A stretch of DNA of 13,387 nt from an uncultured Oscillospiraceae bacterium (lineage in GTDB: Bacteria; Bacillota; Clostridia; Oscillospirales; Acutalibacteraceae), in the NCBI GenBank assembly GCA_900546895.1, contig UREO01000048.1, positions 1 through 13,387 on the forward strand, written 5' to 3'. Both the position numbers and the translations under genes were made by a program. This document shows positions 5,768-13,387 of the stretch, in pieces (position 1 is the first letter of the stretch; each line of letters starts with the position of its first letter). The notes under the pieces were generated by a model. The model was not told the DNA's origin and did not search any database. It saw only the letters and a list, made by a program, of their open reading frames with translations.

Positions 5768-7735
5768 TTGAAGAGAAAAGTATGGGTGTCTTCGCCGGTA
5801 TTCTTTGTCATCACAGCGGTTATGCTCATTATGGCCTGCATCAGCTATTTTTACAGCCATATTCTGTTTGCCGTCGAAATGACGTTTGCTATCGGCTCCG
5901 TCATTGCCGTTATCCTTTCTACGGAACGTTTTAAGGCGCACGTAGCCACCGCGGTGAAAAGCGCCCAGAAAGTTCTGTCCGGCGAGGAGTACCACGCGCT
6001 GCAGGAATTCACAATGCCGGTTGCGGTAATTGGCGAAGAAGGGGACATCATCTGGGTCAATCGCGCCTTTGCGGAAAAAGTCAGCGTCAAGCGCGAAAGC
6101 CGCGGGGAAAATATTTTAAAGTTCATTTACCCGAAAACGATTCGCCAGATCATTGCCGAAAGCGGAACGGATATTACCGTAGAGAACAGACAGTATACCG
6201 TCTTTGCCACAAAAACGGAATACGGCAGTGTGGCCTATTTTGTGGACGACACTTATTATAAGGAAATCAACCGTGAATATATCGAACGGCGCCCGGTTGT
6301 CGCCCTGGCAAGCTTTGACAACCGGGAGGAGCTCGCGCGCGACTCCAGCGGCAGCGAGGATTCCCGCATCGCGTCGGAGGTGGAGGGCGCGCTGATTACC
6401 TGGGCGCAGAGCATGGGCGGCTTTCTCAAGCGGCTGAGCGGCGGGCGCTATCTGATTCTGACCGATGAAGCCCACACCCGGGACGCCATGGAGAAACGCT
6501 TTCAGATTCTTGACACCATCCGCGGAATCAAAGCGGGGGAAAGACGCAGCGCTACGGTTTCCGTCGGTGTGGGGCGCGGCGCGGAATCCCTGTCGGAGTG
6601 TGAGGAGTGGGCACGCAAAGCGCTCGACATGGCGCTTGGCCGCGGCGGAGATCAGGTGGCCGTTAAACAAAAGGATGATACATACGAGTTCTTCGGCGGC
6701 CTTTCCAAAGGGGTGGAAAAACGCGACAAGGTGCGTACCCGGGTCATTGCTGCAACTCTTTCCGACCATATTAAAAACAGCGACAATGTTCTGGTTATGG
6801 GGCATAAATTTTCCGATCTGGACAGCGTAGGCGCGGCTGTGGGCATGTGGAGCGCGGTGACGAAGGCGCTGAAAAAGCCCGCTTTTGTCGTGATCAACCG
6901 CTCGCAGAGCCTTGCGTCCCCGCTCATTACGTCCATGGAAGCTTCGGGCGCGGGCAACGGAAAAGTCTTTATTTCTCCCATGGAAGCACTGTCCATGGCA
7001 ACGCCAAAATCGCTGCTGATCGTTGTGGACACCCACTCCCCGGAATTCGTGGAAAGCGCGGAGCTTTTAAACGCGGTTTCCCGTGTGGTCATTATCGACC
7101 ACCACCGCATGATGGTCAAGCATATAGAAAACGCACTCGTTTTCTATCACGAGCCTTACGCAAGCTCCGCTTCCGAGATGGTGGCCGAGCTTGTCCAATA
7201 TATCGGTGAAACCGCGCTCACTCAGACCGAGGCCGAGGCGCTGCTTTCGGGTATTATGCTCGACACCAAGAATTTCGTGCTCAAAACCGGTGTCCGTACC
7301 TTTGAGGCGGCGGCCTATCTCCGCCGGCGCGGCGCGGATACCGTGGAAGTAAAACGCATGTTTTCCGATACGATCGACACCTATAAGGCAAAGTATCAGA
7401 TCGTTTCCGGCGCGGAAATCTTCGGCGACTGCGCAATCGCTTCCGCCGACCACGAATTTCCGGACATCCGCATCACCTCGGCGCAGGCGGCGGACGAGCT
7501 TCTGTCCATTCAGGGCGTAAACGCCTCGTTCGTACTGTTCCCGACCGGAAATAATGTGGTGAATGTTTCCGCCCGTTCGCTGGGCGAAATCAACGTACAG
7601 CTGATTATGGAGGCTCTGGGCGGCGGCGGCCACCTGACGATGGCGGGCGCGCAGCTCACCGGCGTTACGGTTCAGCAGGCACGCGAAAAGCTGATTGCCG
7701 TTTTACAGGACACTATGGCAAAGGCAATGCAATAA
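5768..7735 (+). CDS. gdpP: GdpP-type cyclic-di-AMP phosphodiesterase (DHH family)
   Basis: A membrane-bound enzyme that hydrolyses c-di-AMP to pApA, affecting potassium/osmotic balance and cell-wall stress responses. The 655-residue product has the standard GdpP layout: two membrane helices (about residues 11-29 and 32-52), a PAS-like domain (about 80-165), a degenerate GGDEF domain (about 175-310, with SGGRY in place of GGDEF), a DHH domain (about 335-500) and a DHHA1 domain (about 585-650). Catalytic metal residues are present: H346, D350 and D352 (GHKFSDLDS), D421 (VVDTHS), D444-H445-H446 and D499 (MLDTKNF); DHHA1 has GGGGH (H622). It starts at TTG 5768 with AAAGGGG about 8 nt upstream. 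The order gdpP-rplI-dnaB is the same as in B. subtilis (yybT-rplI-dnaC). All catalytic residues are intact, so activity is expected. The degenerate GGDEF is normal for the family. Confidence 0.95.
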   Translation: MKRKVWVSSPVFFVITAVMLIMACISYFYSHILFAVEMTFAIGSVIAVILSTERFKAHVATAVKSAQKVLSGEEYHALQEFTMPVAVIGEEGDIIWVNRAFAEKVSVKRESRGENILKFIYPKTIRQIIAESGTDITVENRQYTVFATKTEYGSVAYFVDDTYYKEINREYIERRPVVALASFDNREELARDSSGSEDSRIASEVEGALITWAQSMGGFLKRLSGGRYLILTDEAHTRDAMEKRFQILDTIRGIKAGERRSATVSVGVGRGAESLSECEEWARKALDMALGRGGDQVAVKQKDDTYEFFGGLSKGVEKRDKVRTRVIAATLSDHIKNSDNVLVMGHKFSDLDSVGAAVGMWSAVTKALKKPAFVVINRSQSLASPLITSMEASGAGNGKVFISPMEALSMATPKSLLIVVDTHSPEFVESAELLNAVSRVVIIDHHRMMVKHIENALVFYHEPYASSASEMVAELVQYIGETALTQTEAEALLSGIMLDTKNFVLKTGVRTFEAAAYLRRRGADTVEVKRMFSDTIDTYKAKYQIVSGAEIFGDCAIASADHEFPDIRITSAQAADELLSIQGVNASFVLFPTGNNVVNVSARSLGEINVQLIMEALGGGGHLTMAGAQLTGVTVQQAREKLIAVLQDTMAKAMQ

Positions 7736-7765
7736 ATCAATTTCAGATAATGGAGGTAATCATCA

Positions 7766-8215
7766 ATGAAGGTAGTTTTGCTTGAAGACCTGAAAGGCAC
7801 CGGCAAAAAAGGGGATCTGGTCAATGTCAGCGATGGCTACGCCCGCAACTTTCTGTTTCCCCGCAAGCTGGCAAAAGAGGCGAACGCCCAGGCGATGAAC
7901 GAACTGAAAAACGCCGCGGAAGCGAAGGCCTTTAAAATTCAGTCGGAAATAGACGCCGCGAAACAGACCGCGGAGAAAATCAATGAAAAAAGTGTGAAGC
8001 TTTACGCGAAAGCGGGGCAGGGCGGTAAAATTTTCGGTTCCGTCACCGCGAAGGAAATTGCGGAAGAGCTTAAAAAGGCCTATAAGGTTGATATTGACAA
8101 GCGTAAGATTGTTCTGGACACCGACATTAAAGCGTTTGGCACCTATGAATGTGAGATTAAGCTTTACAACGGGATTACCGCCAAGGTTTTCGCTGTCGTC
8201 GGCGAAAAGGAGTAA
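7766..8215 (+). CDS. rplI: 50S ribosomal protein L9
   Basis: A 149-residue protein that binds 23S rRNA at the base of the L1 stalk and helps keep the reading frame. The N-terminal RNA-binding domain shows the family signature (LLEDLKGTGKKGDLVNVSDGYARNFLFP, here spanning about residues 5-32). It is followed by a long charged connecting helix (about 42-75) and the C-terminal domain (about 76-149, with GKIFGSVT). Length is typical. ATG 7766 has GGAGG 9 nt upstream. It lies 30 bases after gdpP and 43 before dnaB, in a neighbourhood common in Firmicutes. Confidence 0.97.
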   Translation: MKVVLLEDLKGTGKKGDLVNVSDGYARNFLFPRKLAKEANAQAMNELKNAAEAKAFKIQSEIDAAKQTAEKINEKSVKLYAKAGQGGKIFGSVTAKEIAEELKKAYKVDIDKRKIVLDTDIKAFGTYECEIKLYNGITAKVFAVVGEKE

Positions 8216-8258
8216 TATCTGTTTAAGAATGATATAGAATCAGAGAAGGGGAAAGAAG

Positions 8259-9626
8259 ATGGATGAGATGGTAACGGGCGGCTACAGCGCGCTGAATCTG
8301 CCGTTCAGTCCCGAAGCGGAGCAGTCCGTTCTGGGCGCCATCCTTCTGGATTCCTCCTGTCTGGACCGTGTCGCAGAGATTCTTCCGCGCCCGGAATATT
8401 TTTATCAGACAAACAACGGCCTGATTTATTCCACCATGCTGGAGATGTTTACCGTCGCCCAGCCGGTGGATTTCGTCACCCTTCTGGAACGGCTGAAGGG
8501 CGCGCCGGGCTTTGACGAGGCAAGCGGAAAGACCTATTTGCTCCAGCTTGCGCAGCTCGTTCCCTCCATTTCCAATGTGGAATCCTATGCCCGCATCGTG
8601 CGGGATAAATATGATGTGCGCACCCTTATCACCACGTCGCGCGATATCATTGAGGAGGCTTCCTCCGGCGCGGCCGACGCGGCTACTCTGCTCGATTCCG
8701 CGGAGCAGCGCATTTTCGACATCCGACGCGGCAAAAATATGCAGGGGCTGCAGCGTCTGGACGAAATCATCGTGCAGACCTTCGATCGGCTCGACCTGCT
8801 GAATTCCCCGGACGCCGATCTGTATAAAGGCGTGCCAACCGGCATTAAGGAGTTGGACGACACCATCACCGGCCTGAACCGCACCGACTTCATTCTGCTC
8901 GGCGCGCGTCCCGGTATGGGAAAGACCAGCTTCGCGCTGAATATCGCGCGGCACGCGGCGGTAAAGGCGAACAAGCGGGTCGCGTTCTTCTCGCTGGAAA
9001 TGAGCAAGGAACAGCTGGCGTCGCGCCTGCTGTCCACCGAAGCTCTGGTCGGGGGCACCAAGCTGCGCACCGGGAAATTGAGCGAGGATGAATGGATCCG
9101 CATTATTGAAGCGGGCGACGTCCTTTCTAAAACCCAGTTTTATATTGACGACAATCCGTCCATTACGGTGGGCGAAATGAAGGCTAAGATCAGACGCCTC
9201 AGAGATGTTGATCTGGTGGTGGTCGACTATTTGCAGCTGATGACCGTCGCCGGCAAAACAGACAACCGTGTTCAGGAAATTTCGGCGATTACCCGAAATA
9301 TGAAAATTATGGCGAAGGAGCTGAACGTGCCGGTGCTGATGCTTTCACAGCTGGCCCGTGACAGCGAAAAGCGCACCAATCACCGACCGGTTCTGTCCGA
9401 CCTGCGTGATTCCGGTTCCATTGAGCAGGACGCGGATATCGTTCTGTTTTTGTACCGTGAAGACTACTATCAGGACGCGGAAACGCCGAATGAAAACGCC
9501 GACCGGAACAGCGGGGAATGCATTATCGCCAAAAACCGTCACGGTGAAACAAAGACGGTCCCTCTGCACTGGCAGGGTGAGTTCATGCGCTTTACGGCGC
9601 AGGAGGTTGTCCGCAGTGAGCAGTGA
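8259..9626 (+). CDS. dnaB: Replicative DNA helicase DnaB
   Basis: The hexameric 5'-3' helicase that unwinds DNA at the replication fork and recruits primase. The 455-residue length is normal. The N-terminal helical domain (about residues 12-120, opening LPFSPEAEQSVLGAILLD) is followed by a linker and a RecA-like motor domain. That domain has Walker A GARPGMGKT (G215-T223), FSLEMSKEQLASRL, Walker B VVDYLQLM (D323), SQLARDSEKR and DLRDSGSIEQDAD. ATG 8259 is preceded by a purine-rich AGAAGGGGAAAG site; a second in-frame ATG at 8268 is less favoured. Its last 11 bases overlap tilS. The B. subtilis equivalent is named dnaC. Confidence 0.97.
   Translation: MDEMVTGGYSALNLPFSPEAEQSVLGAILLDSSCLDRVAEILPRPEYFYQTNNGLIYSTMLEMFTVAQPVDFVTLLERLKGAPGFDEASGKTYLLQLAQLVPSISNVESYARIVRDKYDVRTLITTSRDIIEEASSGAADAATLLDSAEQRIFDIRRGKNMQGLQRLDEIIVQTFDRLDLLNSPDADLYKGVPTGIKELDDTITGLNRTDFILLGARPGMGKTSFALNIARHAAVKANKRVAFFSLEMSKEQLASRLLSTEALVGGTKLRTGKLSEDEWIRIIEAGDVLSKTQFYIDDNPSITVGEMKAKIRRLRDVDLVVVDYLQLMTVAGKTDNRVQEISAITRNMKIMAKELNVPVLMLSQLARDSEKRTNHRPVLSDLRDSGSIEQDADIVLFLYREDYYQDAETPNENADRNSGECIIAKNRHGETKTVPLHWQGEFMRFTAQEVVRSEQ
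9601..9606 (+). promoter_or_regulatory. Ribosome binding site for tilS inside dnaB
   Basis: AGGAGG lies 9 bases before GTG 9616, within the last codons of dnaB. It fixes the tilS start; the same frame is open far upstream only because of dnaB's base composition. Confidence 0.8.
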
Positions 9627-10998
9627 CATATTCAATATTGAAAAGAAGATTCAAGGAGTAATCGCCAGGTGGAACATGCTGCCCCCGGACTGTACCGTTG
9701 TGGTTGGTCTTTCCGGCGGCGCGGATTCCCTGACGCTTGCTCATTTTCTTTTAAAATATGGGAAATCCCGTCATATTCATCTGATCGCGGCGCATATTAA
9801 CCATGGGCTGCGCGGAGAGGAAGCCGACGGTGACGAACGCTTTGTTTCCCGGTGGTGCGGGGACAATGGGGTCGAGCTGAAGCTTCTGCACGTCGATGTG
9901 CGCGCTCTGGCTGCGGAGAAATCCGAAGGCCTTGAGGAGTGCGGACGCAACGTGCGCTACGGCTTTTTTGAAGAACTTGCCGGGGAAAACGGAAAAATCG
10001 CCACGGCTCACACGCTGTCCGACAGCACTGAGACTGTTTTAATGAACCTGACAAAGGGCGCGGGAACGCGCGGTCTGCGCGGAATTCCGCCGGTGCGGGG
10101 GAATATCGTCCGCCCACTGATCGGCATTACACGCGCCGAGGTGGAAGCTTACTGCGCGTATTACGGCCTGCATTATGTGACAGACAGCACGAATTTTGAA
10201 ACGGAGTATGAGCGAAATAAAATCAGGCTCGGCGTCATCCCCGTTCTGCGCGAAATCAATCCCGCCTTTGAGTCGGCGGTTTTCGGAATGACCGGCCGTC
10301 TGAGCGAGGACGATGAATATCTGAACAAGCTTGCGTGCGAACGGCTGGAAGCGGCCGCCTGCCCCGGCGGATACCGTCTGGAAGCGCTGCGTGAGCTGCC
10401 CGGTCCGCTGCTTTCGCGGGCAATCGCCATGGGGGTGGCAAAGGTGCGCAGGGTAAGGCTGGAAAGCCGCCATATTGAGGCCGTCGCCGGAATTGTGCGC
10501 GAAGGTGCCGGTTCCGCAACCGTCGCCGGAAGAATACAATGTACCGCACAGGGCAATACTCTTTCTATTGCCGCCGGAAGCGCCCCGGCTTCTTTTGGGG
10601 AGTGGAGCGTACCTTTCAGCGCCCCAAAAACCGTTTTGCCGGACGGAAGAACCCTTACAATCGTAAAACTGACCGAAAAAGAATTAGAAAAATGCCACAA
10701 ATTTAATAAATTGTTATTTAATAATCTAATTAACTATGATACAATATCTAGTACTATCTCCGTTAGGAACAGACGGAACGGCGATACGTTCCGTCCTGCC
10801 GGACGCGGTGTCACAAAAAGCCTCAAAAAGCTTTTCAACGAAGGGGCGGTTGCGCCGTCTCTGCGCGGTAGAATCGCAATGCTGGAAAGCGGTGGGGAAA
10901 TTATCTGGATAGAGGGTTTTGGTGTTTCACAGCGCGTCTGTGTCACAGGGAACACTCACAATATAGCGGAAATAATAATTAAGGAGTTCGAAACATGA
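9616..10998 (+). CDS. tilS: tRNA(Ile)-lysidine synthetase
   Basis: An ATP-dependent enzyme that attaches lysine to C34 of the CAU-anticodon tRNA-Ile, switching it to read AUA; usually essential. The 460-residue product has the N-type ATP pyrophosphatase loop SGGADS (residues 33-38), AAHINHGLRGEEAD, a TAHTLSDSTETVLMNLTKGAGTRG stretch (split here as TAHTLSDSTETV and LTKGAGTRG) and IPPVRGNIVRPLI, then a central helical domain. A C-terminal domain (about residues 370-460) contains RNRRNGDTFRP. The usual family motif TAHHxDDxxET reads TAHTLSDSTET here, a modest change. The start is GTG 9616, set by AGGAGG in dnaB. It overlaps dnaB by 11 bp and hpt by 4 bp (ATGA), so translational coupling is likely. 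The 50 bases at 10701-10750 contain only 6 G+C, unlike the rest of the gene. Confidence 0.94.
   Translation: MSSDIFNIEKKIQGVIARWNMLPPDCTVVVGLSGGADSLTLAHFLLKYGKSRHIHLIAAHINHGLRGEEADGDERFVSRWCGDNGVELKLLHVDVRALAAEKSEGLEECGRNVRYGFFEELAGENGKIATAHTLSDSTETVLMNLTKGAGTRGLRGIPPVRGNIVRPLIGITRAEVEAYCAYYGLHYVTDSTNFETEYERNKIRLGVIPVLREINPAFESAVFGMTGRLSEDDEYLNKLACERLEAAACPGGYRLEALRELPGPLLSRAIAMGVAKVRRVRLESRHIEAVAGIVREGAGSATVAGRIQCTAQGNTLSIAAGSAPASFGEWSVPFSAPKTVLPDGRTLTIVKLTEKELEKCHKFNKLLFNNLINYDTISSTISVRNRRNGDTFRPAGRGVTKSLKKLFNEGAVAPSLRGRIAMLESGGEIIWIEGFGVSQRVCVTGNTHNIAEIIIKEFET
10711..10740 (+). promoter_or_regulatory. Candidate internal promoter within tilS, ahead of hpt-ftsH
   Basis: TTGTTA (10711-10716) and TATGAT (10735-10740) are separated by 18 bases, inside the AT-rich patch of tilS. 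A start here would give hpt and ftsH their own transcript. AT-rich DNA makes chance matches common, so this is tentative. Confidence 0.35.
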
Positions 10999-11570
10999 GA
11001 AATGATATTCAGTCCGTACTGTTCAGCGAGGAGCGGCTTGCTGACATCGTACAGACAATGGGCAAACGGATCAGCGAGGACTACAGGGATAAAAACCTTT
11101 TGATGGTCAGTGTACTGAAAGGCTCCGTGGTTTTTATGGCCGATCTGATGCGTGCGATCACCATTCCCTGTAGCATTGATTTTATGTCCGTTTCCAGCTA
11201 TGGCTCCGGAACAAAGACTTCCGGCGTGGTGAAAATTGTGAAAGACCTGGACATTAATTTGAAAGGTTACGATCTTTTGGTCGTTGAAGATATTCTTGAC
11301 AGCGGGCTGACCCTAAGCTACATACTCGAGTTGCTTCAATCCCGTTCTCCCAAGAGCGTGAAAGTCTGCACTCTGTTTGATAAACCGGACAGACGGACCG
11401 CCCACATAAAAGCTGATTACGCCGGAACGGTCGTTCCGGATGAATTCATAGTCGGCTACGGCCTTGACTATGATGAAAAATACAGGAACCTTCCGTTTGT
11501 GGGAATTCTAAAACCGGAGGTTTATGAGGAAGCTGACCGAAAGGCGTCAGGCGACTCAAGTAAGGAGTGA
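10995..11570 (+). CDS. hpt: Hypoxanthine phosphoribosyltransferase
   Basis: A purine salvage enzyme that joins hypoxanthine (often also guanine) to PRPP, giving IMP or GMP. The 191-residue length is typical. It shows VSVLKGSVVFMADL (PPi loop region), the flexible-loop SSYGSGTKTSG, the PRPP-binding signature VVEDILDSGLTL (E98, D99, D102) and the FDKPDRR and DEFIVGYGLDY base-recognition segments. ATG 10995 overlaps the tilS stop as ATGA, with AAGGAG 8 nt upstream. The order tilS-hpt-ftsH is the one known in B. subtilis (tilS-hprT-ftsH). Confidence 0.96.
   Translation: MRNDIQSVLFSEERLADIVQTMGKRISEDYRDKNLLMVSVLKGSVVFMADLMRAITIPCSIDFMSVSSYGSGTKTSGVVKIVKDLDINLKGYDLLVVEDILDSGLTLSYILELLQSRSPKSVKVCTLFDKPDRRTAHIKADYAGTVVPDEFIVGYGLDYDEKYRNLPFVGILKPEVYEEADRKASGDSSKE
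11562..11567 (+). promoter_or_regulatory. Ribosome binding site for ftsH inside hpt
   Basis: AAGGAG occupies the last sense codons of hpt, 10 bases before TTG 11578. It supports the TTG start for ftsH. Confidence 0.7.
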
Positions 11571-11577
11571 ACTTCAT

Positions 11578-13387
11578 TTGGATAACAAAAAAACACTTAA
11601 AAATATCGGCCTATTTATTGGAGTGCCTATTTTGCTGTTTATCCTGATTGCCATGATTTACGGCAACAGGCCGCAAAAAACTTATAATTATTCCGATATC
11701 CTGCATTACTTCCAGAACCAGCAGGTTCCGGAATTTTCCATGGATATGGGCAGCGGTGAAATGATCATTAAGCTGAAGGATAAGACGCAGATATCCTACG
11801 TGGCCCCGAATGCGCAGCTGTTGTACGACGATATCCGCGAGGATATCAAAAAGTACGATGAGGATCATCCGAACGCCATGATGATCTATAACCTGAAGCA
11901 TCCGGCGGAAACCTCGTGGATCGCCAGCATGCTTCCCATGCTCGTCACCCTCGGCATCATGGTTCTGTTCTGGTGGTTTATGATGAAGCGCCTGAACACC
12001 AGTATGGGCGACGCGGGCAAGCAGATGAATTTCGGCAAGGCCAAGATCAAGCAGATGGCGGACGAAAAGCGCAAGACAACCTTTGCCGACGTGGCGGGTG
12101 CCGACGAGGAAAAGGAAGAGCTGCGCGAGATCGTCGAATTCCTGAAGAATCCGAAAAAATACAACGAGCTTGGCGCGCGTATTCCGAAAGGCGTGCTGCT
12201 CGTGGGCCCTCCGGGCACCGGTAAAACCCTGCTGGCGCGCGCTGTGGCCGGAGAAGCCGGCGTGCCGTTCTTCTCCATTTCCGGCTCCGACTTCGTTGAA
12301 ATGTTCGTCGGCGTCGGCGCCTCCCGTGTGCGCGACCTGTTTGAACAGGCGAAAAAGAACTCTCCCTGCATCATCTTCATCGATGAAATTGATGCGGTCG
12401 GCCGTCAGCGCGGCGCCGGTCTCGGCGGCGGGCACGACGAGCGGGAACAGACCCTGAACCAGTTGCTGGTGGAAATGGACGGCTTCGGCGCGAACGAGGG
12501 CGTCATCATGATCGCCGCCACCAACCGTCCCGACATCCTCGACCCCGCTCTGATGCGTCCGGGCCGTTTTGACCGTCAAGTCATGGTCGGCTATCCGGAT
12601 ATCAAGGGCCGCGAGGAAATCCTGAAGGTTCACGCGCGCGGCAAGCCGATTGCGCCGGACGTCAATCTGAAAACAATTGCGAAATCCACCGCCGGTTTCA
12701 CCGGCGCGGATCTCGAAAACCTTTTGAACGAAGCGGCCCTGCTGGCCGCAAGGAAGAGCCTGAAAGCCATTACCATGGAGGAAATCGAGGAGGCCACCAT
12801 CAAGGTGGTGGTCGGTACCGAGAAAAAGAGCCATGTGATGACGGAAAAGGAAAAGACCCTCACCGCGTATCACGAAGGCGGCCACGCGGTTTCCACCTAT
12901 TTCTGCCCCACACAGGACCCCGTTCACCAGATTTCCATTATTCCGCGCGGCATGGCGGGCGGCTATACCATGCAGATTCCGACCGAGGACCGTTCCTACA
13001 AATCCCGCAAGGAGATGCAGGAGGACCTGGTGGTGCTGATGGGCGGGCGCGTCGCGGAAGCGCTTACGCTTGACGACATTTCCACGGGTGCTTCCAACGA
13101 CATTGAGCGCGCCACAAAGCTTGCGCGCAGCATGGTGACCAAATACGGTATGACCGACGCTCTTGGCCCGATCACCTACGGACAGGATCAGGGCGAGCCG
13201 TTCCTTGGCCGCGATATGGGTCATATCAGGAACTATTCCGAAGAGACGGCGTCCATGATCGACAAGGAAGTCAAAACCCTGATGACGACCGCTTACAATC
13301 GAACGGAAAGCATTTTGAGAGAACACATGGATAAGCTGCACGAAGTAGCAAAATTCCTTTACCAGAACGAAAAGATGTCCGGTGAAC
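11578..13387 (+). CDS. ftsH: ATP-dependent zinc metalloprotease FtsH (3' end cut by the window)
   Basis: A membrane-anchored AAA+ protease hexamer that extracts and degrades misassembled membrane proteins and some regulators. The first 603 codons are present; the frame is still open at the right edge. Layout: membrane helix 1 (about residues 10-27), an extracytoplasmic domain, membrane helix 2 (about 114-136), then an AAA domain with Walker A GPPGTGKT (G210-T217), pore motif FVGVG (F243), Walker B IIFIDEID (D269, E270) and the arginine-finger region RPGRFDRQ. The protease domain follows, with zinc site HEGGH (H432, E433, H436) and the third ligand D508 in SNDIERA. The start is TTG 11578 with AAGGAG 10 nt upstream; MDNKKTLKNIGLF fits family N-termini. 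It lies 7 bases after hpt, so it is probably co-transcribed. Only a short C-terminal tail should be missing. Confidence 0.96.
   Translation, partial: MDNKKTLKNIGLFIGVPILLFILIAMIYGNRPQKTYNYSDILHYFQNQQVPEFSMDMGSGEMIIKLKDKTQISYVAPNAQLLYDDIREDIKKYDEDHPNAMMIYNLKHPAETSWIASMLPMLVTLGIMVLFWWFMMKRLNTSMGDAGKQMNFGKAKIKQMADEKRKTTFADVAGADEEKEELREIVEFLKNPKKYNELGARIPKGVLLVGPPGTGKTLLARAVAGEAGVPFFSISGSDFVEMFVGVGASRVRDLFEQAKKNSPCIIFIDEIDAVGRQRGAGLGGGHDEREQTLNQLLVEMDGFGANEGVIMIAATNRPDILDPALMRPGRFDRQVMVGYPDIKGREEILKVHARGKPIAPDVNLKTIAKSTAGFTGADLENLLNEAALLAARKSLKAITMEEIEEATIKVVVGTEKKSHVMTEKEKTLTAYHEGGHAVSTYFCPTQDPVHQISIIPRGMAGGYTMQIPTEDRSYKSRKEMQEDLVVLMGGRVAEALTLDDISTGASNDIERATKLARSMVTKYGMTDALGPITYGQDQGEPFLGRDMGHIRNYSEETASMIDKEVKTLMTTAYNRTESILREHMDKLHEVAKFLYQNEKMSGE

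Noticed and set aside
6420..6480. Active diguanylate cyclase in gdpP
   Set aside because: The GGDEF signature is replaced by SGGRY; a degenerate GGDEF is the normal state in GdpP.
9358..9615. Upstream extension of the tilS frame
   Set aside because: It lies fully within dnaB; the AGGAGG site and family N-terminus place the start at 9616.
11611..13341. Long open frame of 576 codons on the minus strand
   Set aside because: It is antisense to ftsH, which has every AAA and zinc-protease motif. The His/Arg/Gly-rich translation is a shadow of GC-biased codons.
1..13387. CRISPR array, tRNA/rRNA genes, defence or secretion system
   Set aside because: No spaced repeats, tRNA-like cloverleaf, rRNA segment or defence-type protein was found on either strand. 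Apart from the left 1 kb, the window is housekeeping DNA.

Overview
The window looks like a chromosomal segment from an anaerobic, low-G+C-phylum but GC-rich Clostridia member (Oscillospiraceae/Ruminococcaceae-like is my best guess). The evidence is clostridial NifS/NifU iron-sulfur genes, an RNase J, a GdpP-type c-di-AMP phosphodiesterase, Shine-Dalgarno-rich starts with GTG/TTG initiation, and gene orders known from Firmicutes (gdpP-rplI-dnaB; tilS-hpt-ftsH). The taxon is inferred from protein character only; no marker was searched.

Layout. Bases 1-46 are not biology: they are an Illumina Nextera i7-side adapter (P7 tail, index, Read 2 sequence with the Tn5 mosaic end) left on the contig edge. 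Bases 47-906 hold an AT-rich, unrecognised reading frame on the + strand, probably cut at its 5' end by the contig edge. It is followed immediately by a diverged 41-bp direct copy of the 3' end of nifU. From about 1000 onward the sequence is ordinary housekeeping DNA. A strong bidirectional hairpin (1007-1051) closes a minus-strand block, nifU, nifS and rnhA (transcribed right to left), with separate promoters in front of nifS and rnhA. The nifS promoter has a palindrome in its spacer that looks like an operator. A divergent intergenic region (3319-3704) carries the rnhA promoter, a near-consensus + strand promoter and a leader of about 220 nt with small hairpins. This leads into a + strand run of seven genes: rnjA (RNase J with a long basic N-terminal tail), gdpP, rplI, dnaB, tilS, hpt and ftsH. 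The last four are tightly packed (11-bp overlap, 4-bp overlap, 7-bp gap). ftsH runs off the right edge.

How the genes work together. NifS supplies sulfur to the NifU scaffold for iron-sulfur clusters. RNase HI removes RNA from RNA:DNA hybrids. The + strand cluster joins RNA turnover (RNase J), c-di-AMP breakdown at the membrane (GdpP), ribosomal protein L9, the replicative helicase, tRNA-Ile lysidine synthesis, purine salvage and membrane protein quality control.

I see no defence system, CRISPR array, tRNA/rRNA gene or intact mobile element. The least ordinary parts are the adapter-bounded AT-rich gene with the adjacent nifU-tail duplication, the isc operator, the rnjA leader and N-terminal tail, and a very AT-rich patch inside tilS that resembles an internal promoter.
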